Positions 42,918 to 53,506 of a stretch of 64,000 bases of DNA are shown in pieces. This DNA comes from Paramoeba atlantica (taxonomy: Eukaryota; Discosea). The DNA is taken from assembly GCA_977017575.1 (NCBI GenBank), contig CDRNVI010000037.1, positions 367,599-431,598 on the forward strand. The letters are read 5' to 3'. The notes under the pieces are model-generated. The model made no database searches, had not been told where the DNA came from, and was given only the letters and a program-made list of their open reading frames with translations. Within the stretch, counting starts at the first letter, position 1. Every line of letters begins with the position of its first letter. The position numbers were made by a program, and so were the translations under genes.

Positions 42918-43785
42918 TCCTTACTGTAAAGCTCCCCAGTAAAGCTCCTTACTGATCCTTTGCGCCCACTCGGGCAGATCAGCGAGCATCGTCGTACCCA
43001 AAGACTTCGCGAGATCACCGTGCTCCTTCACAATGTGAATTAATTCGGAGACGTAATGTGGACTCAGATTCTTCCATAGTACACTATGAAAGTGTAGCGC
43101 ATCTCTTTTTTGGCATTCTACAACACCAAAAAATGCTCGATGGCGACCAAAGAGGCCTTCAAGAACGTCACATTCTTTCTTTACCTCATCTACGTTCGAC
43201 ATTCCGTACAATTCGGTAAGAAGAGTACGGATTTTCCGTTCGAAAATGCTAGTGGATCTGACAGGATTCCCTTGCACAAGCTCAGATCGCTTGAGAAGGT
43301 TGGCCCGCATTTCCTGCATTTTTTCGCTCTCATCATTTGTGATGATTCTTAGAGCTAGAACGTTATCGTTCATGTTTGGACTCACTGTGATCCAGTAAGT
43401 TGGCAGTCCGTATCGCCTGCATAAGGCGTAGATCTGACCTTGTGATGCCTTTCGCTTTGCTGGCGAAAAGGGTATCGTTTTTGCGCATACTTGCACAAAT
43501 GGCAGAAACTTTGTTTCCAGAAGTTTCGCCTCGGAACTGTTTGTGTTCCTTATAGCCTGTTGTACAATGTGATAGAAAGCATCAGCATTGCAAAAATTCA
43601 CGAACGTCTGTGCATATCCTTGTTATACTTCAGATTTTGCACTACTGCTGATGAGGCTTCACGGCGCCGAAGCACATCGTAGCAGTAAAATATGAATCCA
43701 GCATTATTTGCAAATCGGGAATCCGATTGCTCTAAAATTGCCTTGATTTCATATAGTTCAAACGTTGAACCCTTGAAAGGGTACT
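42918..43785 (-). pseudogene. Helitron Rep (HUH endonuclease) domain
   Basis: Read on the minus strand, the frame from about 43768 carries FELYEIKAILEQSDSRFANN and YCYDVLRRREASSAVVQNLK. After a frameshift near 43600 it continues with GLPTYWITVSPNMN, LVQGNPVRSTSIFERKIRTL and LFGRHRAFFGVVECQKRDAL, followed by HFHSVLW. The HFH (43086-43094) is the HUH metal-binding motif of rolling-circle Reps, and the surrounding pattern is that of Helitrons. The protein is cut at 42918 (GALQ-stop) before the catalytic tyrosines. Upstream it joins the N-terminal region in the tandem block at 43742. In the family, Rep nicks and joins single strands at the element ends. Confidence 0.85.
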
Positions 43786-43835
43786 CAACTCATCAGCGTC
43801 GGAAATGCTCCGAGCAAGATGTTTTCCATGTCGGT

Positions 43836-45885
43836 ATTTACTCCTTGAGTAAACCTTCTTTTTGTTTCAGTTGCATCGCCACGGCACGCGTAATTTGCGC
43901 ACCCGCCGGCGCATTGCTTACAGGGCTGTGGTCAGTTACAAATGATCGTGTGATCTCACCGCGAAGATCGCGATGTAACGTATAGGAAGCCACTGCCTGG
44001 GTGGCCATGCTGTTGATGGCGTTTTCACCTTCCTGGGAAACAGATCTATCCCAAAGATGTGAGACAACGTCTCTACAATGTTTTTCGGTAACAACGTTGA
44101 TCTTTCCTTCCTCTTTCAGTTGAGCATACACGTGGTTATGCTCACAGAGGAAGTTTACCCAGGTGTTCGGAGTCTCTGATTTCACCCCGAATATGCCACT
44201 CAGCTGTGCAGAACATAGTCTTTGACTACGCTTTATTCGCCTTTCGTTGGCTATCCAAACAATTTGGATGCTCTTAATCGCGACCTCGAGATCAGGAACT
44301 CTTTCGAGTTGCAAGAGCTCAAGGGTTTCGCGTTCTGTAGCCGTCGCATGTCCAGTGAACTTCGTGTCTGGCCTTAAGGATGCGGCATATGCGCCACCTT
44401 TCCTATGTACACTGATGATTGTGCAGTGTAAAAACACCTTTTGAAGAAGAATCTCTTCTACCAGCGTGGGTGCTGGAAGGCGATTTGTAGAAGGTTGTTC
44501 TACTGGACCTCGGGGAATTCTCCCTTTTTTGTCCATTATTCTTTGATCCTTTGCACAAAGTTGCGCTTCGAGATTCGGAAGGTCACTTTCGAGAAGAATA
44601 ACTTTACAAGAATCACAACTTGTATCACAACTTGCGATACGTTGATCGTCGTTCATTCTCTTTTTGTACCTTTTCATGCACTCTTCTTGAGCTTCCGTAC
44701 TGACTGAAAAATCTTCCAAAGGAAGACGATCAATGTAGGAACTCTCATAGAAGTATTTGAGTGCGTCTTTTGGATTGCGCTCAATGTCAAAACGTGTTCG
44801 ACGTGAGCCATCTCCATTGACTTCGTATGTGTCAAAATTGACAATACGTTTCGCGATGCAACATCATTCAAGCCAGTACCGAAGTTCATTGGCTGAAGAT
44901 TCTTTGCATATTTCGTTTGTGTGAAAGATGGTATTTTCACACATCTGCATGGTAGCATATGCTGCACTGTCAATAGTGCTAGCATTCGTCACATTCGTGA
45001 CAGTTGCAGGAGAGAAAAACGCACCTTTAGGACCACTCGAGCGCCCCCTCTTTTTTTTGCAAAGCGATTTGCAAACCCCAATTTTCCAGAGGGAACATGT
45101 TTTGACTATGTAACCCAGGTCGAAGGGGACGAGGGAGATACCAATAGTGTAGGTGCGACAGTTTCCCACAGGAAATACGGTATCTCCCTTATGGCATGAA
45201 GACAGGCTCCGAAAAAGGTGGAGATGCCGTTTTTCCCGAGGGAAACTGCCGCACTTTCACTATTGGTATCTCCCTCATCCCCTTCAACCTGGGTCACGTT
45301 CTGCCCGTTTCGGCCAATCACGGTCTTGCGTGATAGTGTAGGCTATAGCTCCAAGAGAGAGCTCACCTTCATCGTTTCCTACTAAATGAACTGGCGTAGT
45401 AGCCATGCTTCCAATATTGTAGACTGTTCGAATTGCCGCTATCTGTGTTTCCATAGAAGATGTGCAATTGTATGTGAACACTCGTCGTTTAGTCAGACAT
45501 ACCATGGCGAGAGTATCGCCATTGCCTTTGACGTAAACGACGTTATGTCCATCATGATATCTCTGAATAGAGCATCTTTTATCTCCATCGTTTTGGAGGA
45601 TTTTATCACAAACAATGTGTGAATTGATGAGAATATTCTCAATCAGTTGAAAAGATGTGAGTGTTAGCGTGGAGCATTGCTTCACACGTTCCATCTCATC
45701 ATCCTGTGATATTGCATGAACTCTGTTACGCTCAGCTTGTGTGATTCGAAGTCGAAAAGCCCGAGCTTTAGCATGCCGCGGATGACGGTAAAAATGCTTT
45801 TGAGGCCCCTTAAACGTGAACATTTGTTCGATAGCGCACAAAGTGCACTTGAACTTGTTCGGTTGTGTGATTCGTACTCGAGAGG
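43836..45885 (-). pseudogene. Helitron N-terminal region, tandem copy A
   Basis: A single minus frame runs from just after a TAA near 45900 down to 43838, about 680 codons. It begins with a zinc-finger-like FKCTLCAIEQMFTFKGPQKH and continues through VTNVTNASTIDSAAYATMQM, FDTYEVNGDGSRRTRFDIER and IASCDTSCDSCKV to the block shared with 33994-34649. It is broken by a 183-bp in-phase MITE insertion (45110-45297) and one in-frame TGA (44864-44866) between RYWLE and CCIAKRIVNF. It ends at TAA 43838-43840 because of a frameshift in an A-run; the neighbouring frame leads towards Rep. N-terminal zinc-binding regions are usual in Helitron Reps. Confidence 0.72.
45110..45297. mobile_element. 188-bp MITE-like element, copy A
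   Basis: Terminal inverted repeats of 58 bp (45110-45167 and 45240-45297) agree at about 51 positions, starting gtaacccaggtcgaagggga and its complement. The flanks gtgac/gttac may be a 5-bp target-site duplication. Removing the core plus one flank deletes 61 codons and joins the Helitron frame seamlessly, which supports insertion into coding DNA. It carries no protein of its own. Confidence 0.8.
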
Positions 45886-46133
45886 TGATCTCGAGTACGT
45901 CTTATGGGAGGTTTCCCTTGCGACTCCTCGAAGAAGGATCATTCTTTGCAATGGGAATGATCCCCGCGTCCATGTTCGAAAACATGTTTACGCATGTACT
46001 CATACTTGAAAGTATGATTCTCAGGGTTTTGATCTCCCTGTGTTGTATCACATTTCGTGCATTGAAAGCCTGCTGACATGGTGCCTTTCACCTCAAGGTC
46101 TAACCACATGTCATAAATCGCCTTCTCGGTAAG
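45886..46133 (-). pseudogene. Helitron N-terminal zinc-finger remnant, copy A
   Basis: The minus frame encodes LTEKAIYDMWLDLEVKGTMS, then FQCTKCDTTQGDQNP and YEYMRKHVFEHGRGDHSHC, a C-x2-C followed by histidines typical of a C2H2-like finger. It is offset in frame from the next segment and ends at 45939. The stretch is bounded by 19-bp direct repeats, gtgattcgtactcgagagg minus its first or last base, at 45867-45885 and 46134-46152. Those may mark a recombination joint. Assignment to the Helitron is by position. Confidence 0.5.
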
Positions 46134-46525
46134 GTGATTCGTACTCGAGAGGAACAGAGTAAAAGTATAGCAACTTTTAAGAGCCTGGTTAAGGAGCATA
46201 GAGCAGAAGTCGAGACGGAAATCACCAATGAATGTGTAGAGCTCGAAAAAAGTATTAAGAAAAACCACTCGAACCCATGGAGAACACTACGGCAAGTGTG
46301 CGGAACTTACCGCGTGTCCTTCACTATGCCCGGTAATGCAAAGAAAAATAAGCCCCAAGAGGTACGTAAGCACTTTATGAATTTCACAGGGTACGATCGG
46401 GGAGACCCCAACATTTCTTTTAGTGAAGTACATCTTCCCTTTATACCAATGCACGTAAAATATGATAAGGCAACATTTAGAACACATAAAAAAATTAACA
46501 AAAAAAATATATTTTTTAAGTAAAA
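46134..46525 (+). CDS. Unrecognised ORF ending at a TIR, copy A
   Basis: The frame opens with GTG or an upstream codon now lost and reads charged, protein-like sequence: MIRTREEQSKSIATF, SLVKEHRAEVETEITNECVE, NPWRTLRQVCGTYRVSFTMP and DPNISFSEVHLPFIPMHVKY. It stops at TAA (46521-46523), directly before the inverted terminus aaaataatgcttcacttt (46522-46539). It looks like the C-terminal part of a protein encoded by the TIR element whose rearranged copy lies at 36993-37387. Its N-terminus is cut at the 19-bp repeat. I do not recognise the family. Confidence 0.45.
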
Positions 46526-46533
46526 TAATGCTT

Positions 46534-47032
46534 CACTTTCGCCGAAACCTCGTACTACGCCGGTTGAAACTTTCAACACCCCCCTTCTCCAAACTTGCAT
46601 ACGGTTTATAAAAATTCGAAGAGCAATTAAGCGACTGATTTACTTTCTCGTGTTTTGAAAACTCGGTTCCGTTATCATATGTGATGGAGTGAACCAAGAA
46701 ACCTTGAAGAGCACTTGTTATGTTTTCAGCGAACAGTGCCGATTTCTTGCATTTAAGCTTCTTTATTATCCCTCTTCGCCCAACCAAGGTGAGGAAGAAT
46801 CCGCTGTGTCTTGTGCCTTCTATAAGGTCACATTCCAAATCGCCGTATCGCTCCCGATTGTTAACAATATTCGGTCGCTCCTCAATGTCGGTGTGGTTCG
46901 GAATACCGGTACGGTTGGTTCCCCGACGGCGACGTTGACCACGTCTTCCTCCACGGTGCAGGCAACTCTCCAAGTTCCCATGTTGACCATCATCCCGCTT
47001 GATAAACCCGTATTGCGGTGGTTGTAAAACTA
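46534..47032 (-). pseudogene. IS30-family transposase fragment, copy A
   Basis: This is the mirror of the catalytic part at 36520-36999. It retains ECDLIEG, YDNGTEF (the usual DNG, unlike the left copy) and GGVESFN. It has LVGRRGII where the left copy has LVERRGII, the commoner IS30 form, and YKP where the other copies have CKP. No C-terminal part follows; the TIR element and the ORF at 46134-46525 take its place. Confidence 0.8.
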
Positions 47033-47129
47033 CCGCTCTACCCTCGATTATTGCGGTGGTTGTAAAACTACCGCTTTACCCTCGATTATTGCGGTGGTTG
47101 TAAAACCACCGCGCTACCCTCGATTATTG
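47016..47129 (-). repeat. 38-bp hairpin repeats, copy A
   Basis: Three units in reverse orientation, the same as 36404-36517, abut the 5' end of the IS30 fragment. Confidence 0.85.
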
Positions 47130-47191
47130 AAAAAAAAGTGAACAAAAATAGTGAAACTATAAAGAGGAACACAGTAATATAATAGAAGAAA

Positions 47192-47442
47192 AAAATATAA
47201 AAGCGGGCTCCGGTGGTCCAAAACTGAAAAAAAAAATTGAAAAAAATGGGGGGTCCATGGGGGGGGGTCCAGGGGGGGGGGTCCAGGGGGGGTCCAGGGG
47301 GGGCTCCATGGGGGGGGGCCAGGGGGGGGGTCATGGTCGAGCAAAATTTTTCGAAAAATTTAGTTTTCGAAAAAAAACCGCAGAAAGGGTAGCCGGGGTC
47401 TTGGCGCGCATTTTCCACCCCCCTACCCGGGGGTGACCCCTC
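47192..47442 (-). mobile_element. G/C-tailed dispersed element, tandem copy A
   Basis: Reverse orientation of the element at 36091-36340. The G-run blocks differ in number from the left copy (gggggggtccatgggg, then repeated ccaggggggg), showing tail instability. Confidence 0.75.
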
Positions 47443-47913
47443 CGCTGACAATGCCTGCATAGGAGAAGAACTGCACAATCATGTTCGGTGATCATTAGAG
47501 GGGCCTCTACGATACCGTTGTCGAACTCAGAGTCTTGTGACGAATCATCGTCACTGATTTCTAGTTCTGTGTGATCTGACTCACTTGAGATGTTTTCCTG
47601 GAACTCCATTACACGGTTCATATTGATCCATGTGAAGCTATGGCTCATGTACTCGGAGGGTTGGCCGAGACAAAAGGCAGTTGCCATTTCGATTCAAATT
47701 GTTTAAGGATTTTGTGCGTGTGAGACATCGAAATATTAATTCGAAATTTCCTGTTACTGTAGAACTCTTTTCCTACAATTTCTTCTATGTCTTCTGAGTC
47801 ATCGTGGTCCGCATCGCAGGGGTCGTCCGCTGTATCGCTTTCCGGGGCCGGGGGTGGAGGAAGCCAATTGAGCTCTAATACAGCTCTGGGCAAGGCGTAT
47901 CACTACAGTGAAT
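47443..47913 (-). pseudogene. Helitron linker fragment, copy A
   Basis: Reverse copy of 35620-36090, with the same frameshift between the KWQLPFVSA and LGQPSEYMSHSF frames. It differs by a few residues (MEFQENISS for MEFKENISS, FCLGQPSEY for FRLGQPSEY). Confidence 0.7.
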
Positions 47914-47922
47914 GCTGCAAAA

Positions 47923-48339
47923 TCCAAGAATCCAAATCATTCCGGATTGCTCCGGATGCTCACTGGCAAGCCAAACCCTTCACATACAGATTTGGAAGCT
48001 CCGAGGCCGACGTCCTCTACCAGTTTCCGCTTTTGCAAGGCGGCAACAACGTGCTGTTGCCAACACGCTGCGTCGACAAACTGTACGTCAACACGGCTTA
48101 CCCAAGAGGTGTAGGCCGGGTTAGGGAGCTGGTTCCCTGAGGGGAGGGTCCAGGACGGCCCTCCGAGTACTGGGCCTAGTCGGTTATCAGCCCAGCCTCT
48201 TAGAGTGAGGCCGCCAGGAATATTGCGATGAGCGGGTTTGAACTCGCCGTCTGAGCACCATGTGCTTGAAACTTTGAGTTCTTTCCACTCCGCCACCTCC
48301 ACCCACTTCGCCACCTCCACCCACTCCGCCACCTCCACC
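47923..48339 (-). mobile_element. tRNA-derived SINE, tandem copy A
   Basis: Reverse copy of 35194-35610, with the triplicated A-box unit and the B-box-like motif retained. A few substitutions separate it from the left-arm copy. Confidence 0.7.
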
Positions 48340-48367
48340 CTTTAAGCCCCAGCTGCAAGGGGGCTCC

Positions 48368-48883
48368 GGTGGTCCAAAACTGAAAAAAAAAATCAAAAAA
48401 ATGGAGGGTCTAGGGGGGGTCCATGGAGGGGTCTAAGAGGGGGCCCAGGGGGCGCATACCGATTTCGAAAAAAATCCTCAGAAGCGGTAGCCGGGGTCTT
48501 GGCGCGCATTTTCCACCCCCCTACCTGGGGGTGACCCCCCCGCGTATCCGCAGGACGTGTCCGACAAATTTGGATTTTTTCGGAAAAAAAGAATTTTGAA
48601 AAAAAATTCAACATGGCGAAAAAAATGAAAAAAACAATATTTTTCCAAAATATTTTCGCCTTTTGTATTTTGATAGTTTGGGACATATACTAGCTTTAAC
48701 CGCAGTTGTTTTCGCAAGAGATCCCATCTTCGAGCCGTGGTATGCCCGCGAAAATGACCCATTTTTGACCAAAAAAAGGTGAAAGGTAATTTTCGGACCC
48801 AAAGAGGCCTTTTTGTGTCTAAACGATGGCGTGGTTGCAGTCGCATTCTCTGCGCAATACGTTTGGTAGGCTTGAATTCATAT
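48368..48883 (-). mobile_element. Dispersed element, tandem copy A
   Basis: Reverse copy of 34650-35165. Two single-base indels relative to the left arm (near gcgcagagaatg and in the poly-T/A run before gtcaaaaatggg) cancel in length. It forms the right end of tandem block A. Confidence 0.75.
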
Positions 48884-48977
48884 CTTGATTTCCTATAGTT
48901 CAAACGTTGAACCCTTGAAAGGGTACTCAACTCATCAGCGTCGGAAATGCTCCGAGCAAGATTTTTTCCATGTCGGT

Positions 48978-51024
48978 ATTTACTCCTTGAGTAAACCTTC
49001 TTTTTGTTTCAGTTGCATCGCCACGGCATGCGTAATTTGCGCACCCGCCGGCGCATTGCTTACAGGGCTGTGGTCAGTTACAAATTATCGTGTGATCTCA
49101 CCGCGAAGATCGCTATGTAACGTATAGGAAGCCACTGCCTGGGTGGCCATGCTGTTGATGGCGTTTTCACCTTCCTGGGAAACAGATCTATCCCAAAGAT
49201 GTGAGACAACGTCTCTACAATGTTTTTCGGTAACAACGTTGATCTTTCCTTCCTCTTTCAGTTGAGCATACACGTGGTTATGCTCACAGAGGAAGTTTAC
49301 CCAGGTGTTCGGAGTCTCTGATTTCACCCCGAATATGCCACTCAGCTGTGCAGAACATAGTCTTTGACTACGCTTTATTCGCCGTTCGTTGGCTATCCAA
49401 ACAATTTGGATGCTCTTAATCGCGACCTCGAGATCAGGAACTCTTTCGAGTTGCAAGAGCTCAAGGGTTTCGCGTTCTGTAGCCGTCGCATGTCCAGTGA
49501 ACTTCGTGTCTGGCCTTAAGGATGCGGCATATGCGCCACCTTTCCTATGTACACTGATGATTGTGCAGTGTAAAAACACCTTTTGAAGAAGAATCTCTTC
49601 TACCAGCGTGGGTGCTGGAAGGCGATTTGTAGAAGGTTATTCTACTGGACCTCGGGGAATTCTCCCTTTTTTGTCCATTATTCTTTGATCCTTTGCACAA
49701 AGTTGCGCTTCGAGATTCGGAAGGTCACTTTCGAGAATAACTTTACAAGAATCACAACTTGTATCACAACTTGCGATACGTTGATCGTCGTTCATTCTCT
49801 TTTTGTACCTTTTCATGCACTCTTCTTGAGCTTCCGTACTGACTGAAAAATCTTCCAAAGGAAGACGATCAATGTAGGAACTCTCATAGAAGTATTTGAG
49901 TGCGTCTTTTGGATTGCGCTCAATGTCAAAACGTGTTCGACGTGAGCCATCTCCATTGACTTCGTATGTGTCAAAATTGACAATACGTTTCGCGATGCAA
50001 CATCATTCAAGCCAGTACCGAAGTTCATTGGCTGAAGATTCTTTGCATATTTCGTTTGTGTGAAAGATGGTATTTTCACACATCTGCATGGTAGCATATG
50101 CTGCACTGTCAATAGTGCTAGCATTCGTCACATTCGTGACAGTTGCAGGAGAGAAAAACGCACCTTTAGGACCACTCGAGCGCCCCCTCTTTTTTTTGCA
50201 AAGCGATTTGCAAACCCCAATTTTCCAGAGGGAACATGTTTTGACTATGTAACCCAGGTCGAAGGGGACGAGGGAGATACCAATAGTGTAGGTGCGACAG
50301 TTTCCCACAGGAAATACGGTATCTCCCTTATGGCATGAAGACAGGCTCCGAAAAAGGTGGAGATGCCGTTTTTCCCGAGGGAAACTGCCGCACTTTCACT
50401 ATTGGTATCTCCCTCGTCCCCTTCAACCTGGGTCACGTTCTGCCCGTTTCGGCCAATCACGGTCTTGCGTGATAGTGTAGGCTATAGCTCCAAGAGAGAG
50501 CTCACCTTCATCGTTTCCTACTAAATGAACTGGCGTAGTAGCCATGCTTCCAATATTGTAGACTGTTCGAATTGCCGCTATCTGTGTTTCCATAGAAGAT
50601 GTGCAATTGTATGTGAACACTCGTCGTTTAGTCAGACATACCATGGCGAGAGTATCGCCATTGCCTTTGACGTAAACGACGTTATGTCCATCATGATATC
50701 TCTGAATAGAGCATCTTTTATCTCCATCGTTTTGGAGGATTTTATCACAAACAATGTGTGAATTGATGAGAATATTCTCAATCAGTTGAAAAGATGTGAG
50801 TGTTAGCGTGGAGCATTGCTTCACACGTTCCAGCTCATCATCCTGTGATATTGCATGAACTCTGTTACGCTCAGCTTGTGTGATTCGAAGTCGAAAAGCC
50901 CGAGCTTTAGCATGCCGCGGATGACGGTAAAAATGCTTTTGAGGCCCCTTAAACGTGAACATTTGTTCGATAGCGCACAAAGTGCACTTGAACTTGTTCG
51001 GTTGTGTGATTCGTACTCGAGAGG
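48978..51024 (-). pseudogene. Helitron N-terminal region, tandem copy B
   Basis: Same frame as 43836-45885, with the same TGA (50003-50005), the same MITE interruption and the same A-run frameshift at the C-terminal end. It additionally has a TCA-to-TAA change (49085-49087) that truncates the C-terminal part, and lacks one codon near 49735. No Rep domain follows, because the dispersed element at 48368-48883 takes its place. Confidence 0.72.
50249..50436. mobile_element. 188-bp MITE-like element, copy B
   Basis: Tandem copy of the element at 45110-45297. The right arm has ccctcgtccccttc instead of ccctcatccccttc, which restores one base pair with the left arm. Confidence 0.8.
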
Positions 51025-51272
51025 TGATCTCGAGTACGTCTTATGGGAGGTTTCCCTTGCGACTCCTCGAAGAAGGATCATTCTTTGCAATGGGAATGAT
51101 CCCCGCGTCCATGTTCGAAAACATGTTTACGCATGTACTCATACTTGAAAGTATGATTCTCAGGGTTTTGATCTCCCTGTGTTGTATCACATTTCGTGCA
51201 TTGAAAGCCTGCTGACATGGTGCCTTTCACCTCAAGGTCTAACCACATGTCATAAATCGCCTTCTCGGTAAG
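51025..51272 (-). pseudogene. Helitron N-terminal zinc-finger remnant, copy B
   Basis: Tandem copy of 45886-46133. The FQCTKCD and HVFEHGRGDHSHC zinc-binding residues are preserved. Confidence 0.5.
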
Positions 51273-51664
51273 GTGATTCGTACTCGAGAGGAACAGAGTA
51301 AAAGTATAGCAACTTTTAAGAGCCTGGTTAAGGAGCATAGAGCAGAAGTCGAGACGGAAATCACCAATGAATGTGTAGAGCTCGAAAAAAGTATTAAGAA
51401 AAACCACTCGAACCCATGGAGAACACTACGGCAAGTGTGCGGAACTTACCGCGTGTCCTTCACTATGCCCGGTAATGCAAAGAAAAATAAGCCCCAAGAG
51501 GTACGTAAGCACTTTATGAATTTCACAGGGTACGATCGGGGAGACCCCAACATTTCTTTTAGTGAAGTACATCTTCCCTTTATACCAATGCACGTAAAAT
51601 ATGATAAGGCAACATTTAGAACACATAAAAAAATTAACAAAAAAAATATATTTTTTAAGTAAAA
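51273..51664 (+). CDS. Unrecognised ORF ending at a TIR, copy B
   Basis: Identical in translation to the ORF at 46134-46525 and likewise ends at the inverted terminus aaaataatgcttcacttt. The inner border of the giant inverted repeat falls inside it, at 51586. Confidence 0.45.
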
Positions 51665-51672
51665 TAATGCTT

Positions 51673-52171
51673 CACTTTCGCCGAAACCTCGTACTACGCC
51701 GGTTGAAACTTTCAACACCCCCCTTCTCCAAACTTGCATACGGTTTACAAAAATTCGAAGAGCAATTAAGCGACTGATTTACTTTCTCGTGTTTTGAAAA
51801 CTCGGTTCCGTTATCATATGTGATGGAGTGAACCAAGAAACCTTGAAGAGCACTTGTTATGTTTTCAGCGAACAGTGCCGATTTCTTGCATTTAAGCTTC
51901 TTTATTATCCCTCTTCGCCCAACCAAGGTGAGGAAGAATCCGCTGTGTCTTGTGCCTTCTATAAGGTCACATTCCAAATCGCCGTATCGCTCCCGATTGT
52001 TAACAATATTCGGTCGCTCCTCAATGTCGGTGTGGTTCGGAATACCGGTACGGTTGGTTCCCCGACGGCGACGTTGACCACGTCTTCCTCCACGGTGCAG
52101 GCAACTCTCCAAGTTCCCATGTTGACCATCATCCCGCTTGATAAACCCGTATTGCGGTGGTTGTAAAACTA
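51673..52171 (-). pseudogene. IS30-family transposase fragment, copy B
   Basis: Mirror of 36520-36999 and tandem partner of 46534-47032. DDE residues are present (ECDLI, YDNGTEF, GGVESFN). It shares LVGRRGII with copy A and keeps FCKP like the left arm. Confidence 0.8.
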
Positions 52172-52268
52172 CCGCTCTACCCTCGATTATTGCGGTGGTT
52201 GTAAAACTACCGCTTTACCCTCGATTATTGCGGTGGTTGTAAAACCACCGCGCTACCCTCGATTATTG
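52155..52268 (-). repeat. 38-bp hairpin repeats, copy B
   Basis: Three reversed units of the hairpin repeat upstream of the IS30 fragment. Confidence 0.85.
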
Positions 52269-52330
52269 AAAAAAAAGTGAACAAAAATAGTGAAACTATA
52301 AAGAGGAACACAGTAATATAATAGAAGAAA

Positions 52331-52581
52331 AAAATATAAAAGCGGGCTCCGGTGGTCCAAAACTGAAAAAAAAAATTGAAAAAAATGGGGGGTCCATGGG
52401 GGGGGGTCCAGGGGGGGGGGTCCAGGGGGGGTCCAGGGGGGGCTCCATGGGGGGGGGCCAGGGGGGGGGTCATGGTCGAGCAAAATTTTTCGAAAAATTT
52501 AGTTTTCGAAAAAAAACCGCAGAAAGGGTAGCCGGGGTCTTGGCGCGCATTTTCCACCCCCCTACCCGGGGGTGACCCCTC
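52331..52581 (-). mobile_element. G/C-tailed dispersed element, tandem copy B
   Basis: Reverse copy of 36091-36340 with the same tail arrangement as copy A. Confidence 0.75.
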
Positions 52582-53052
52582 CGCTGACAATGCCTGCATA
52601 GGAGAAGAACTGCACAATCATGTTCGGTGATCATTAGAGGGGCCTCTACGATACCGTTGTCGAACTCAGAGTCTTGTGACGAATCATCGTCACTGATTTC
52701 TAGTTCTGTGTGATCTGACTCACTTGAGATGTTTTCCTGGAACTCCATTACACGGTTCATATTGATCCATGTGAAGCTATGGCTCATGTACTCGGAGGGT
52801 TGGCCGAGACAAAAGGCAGTTGCCATTTCGATTCAAATTGTTTAAGGATTTTGTGCGTGTGAGACATCGAAATATTAATTCGAAATTTCCTGTTACTGTA
52901 GAACTCTTTTCCTACAATTTCTTCTATGTCTTCTGAGTCATCGTGGTCCGCATCGCAGGGGTCGTCCGCTGTATCGCTTTCCGGGGCCGGGGGTGGAGGA
53001 AGCCAATTGAGCTCTAATACAGCTCTGGGCAAGGCGTATCACTACAGTGAAT
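52582..53052 (-). pseudogene. Helitron linker fragment, copy B
   Basis: Reverse copy of 35620-36090, identical in translation to the copy at 47443-47913. Confidence 0.7.
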
Positions 53053-53061
53053 GCTGCAAAA

Positions 53062-53478
53062 TCCAAGAATCCAAATCATTCCGGATTGCTCCGGATGCTC
53101 ACTGGCAAGCCAAACCCTTCACATACAGATTTGGAAGCTCCGAGGCCGACGTCCTCTACCAGTTTCCGCTTTTGCAAGGCGGCAACAACGTGCTGTTGCC
53201 AACACGCTGCGTCGACAAACTGTACGTCAACACGGCTTACCCAAGAGGTGTAGGCCGGGTTAGGGAGCTGGTTCCCTGAGGGGAGGGTCCAGGACGGCCC
53301 TCCGAGTACTGGGCCTAGTCGGTTATCAGCCCAGCCTCTTAGAGTGAGGCCGCCAGGAATATTGCGATGAGCGGGTTTGAACTCGCCGTCTGAGCACCAT
53401 GTGCTTGAAACTTTGAGTTCTTTCCACTCCGCCACCTCCACCCACTTCGCCACCTCCACCCACTCCGCCACCTCCACC
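53062..53478 (-). mobile_element. tRNA-derived SINE, tandem copy B
   Basis: Reverse copy of 35194-35610 with the three A-box units. Confidence 0.7.
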
Positions 53479-53506
53479 CTTTAAGCCCCAGCTGCAAGGG
53501 GGCTCC

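Larger units (their letters stand above)
43742..48883. repeat. 5.14-kb tandem duplication, copy A
   Basis: This block repeats directly at 48884-54022. The offset is 5,142 bp at its left end and 5,139 bp after a 3-bp indel near 44597. It contains the Helitron N-terminal region, a MITE, a plus-strand ORF, an IS30 fragment, the hairpin triplicate, dispersed elements, a Helitron linker fragment and a SINE. The left junction lies at cttgatttc, where unique Helitron Rep sequence (to the left) replaces the dispersed element found at the same place before copy B. Confidence 0.95.
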
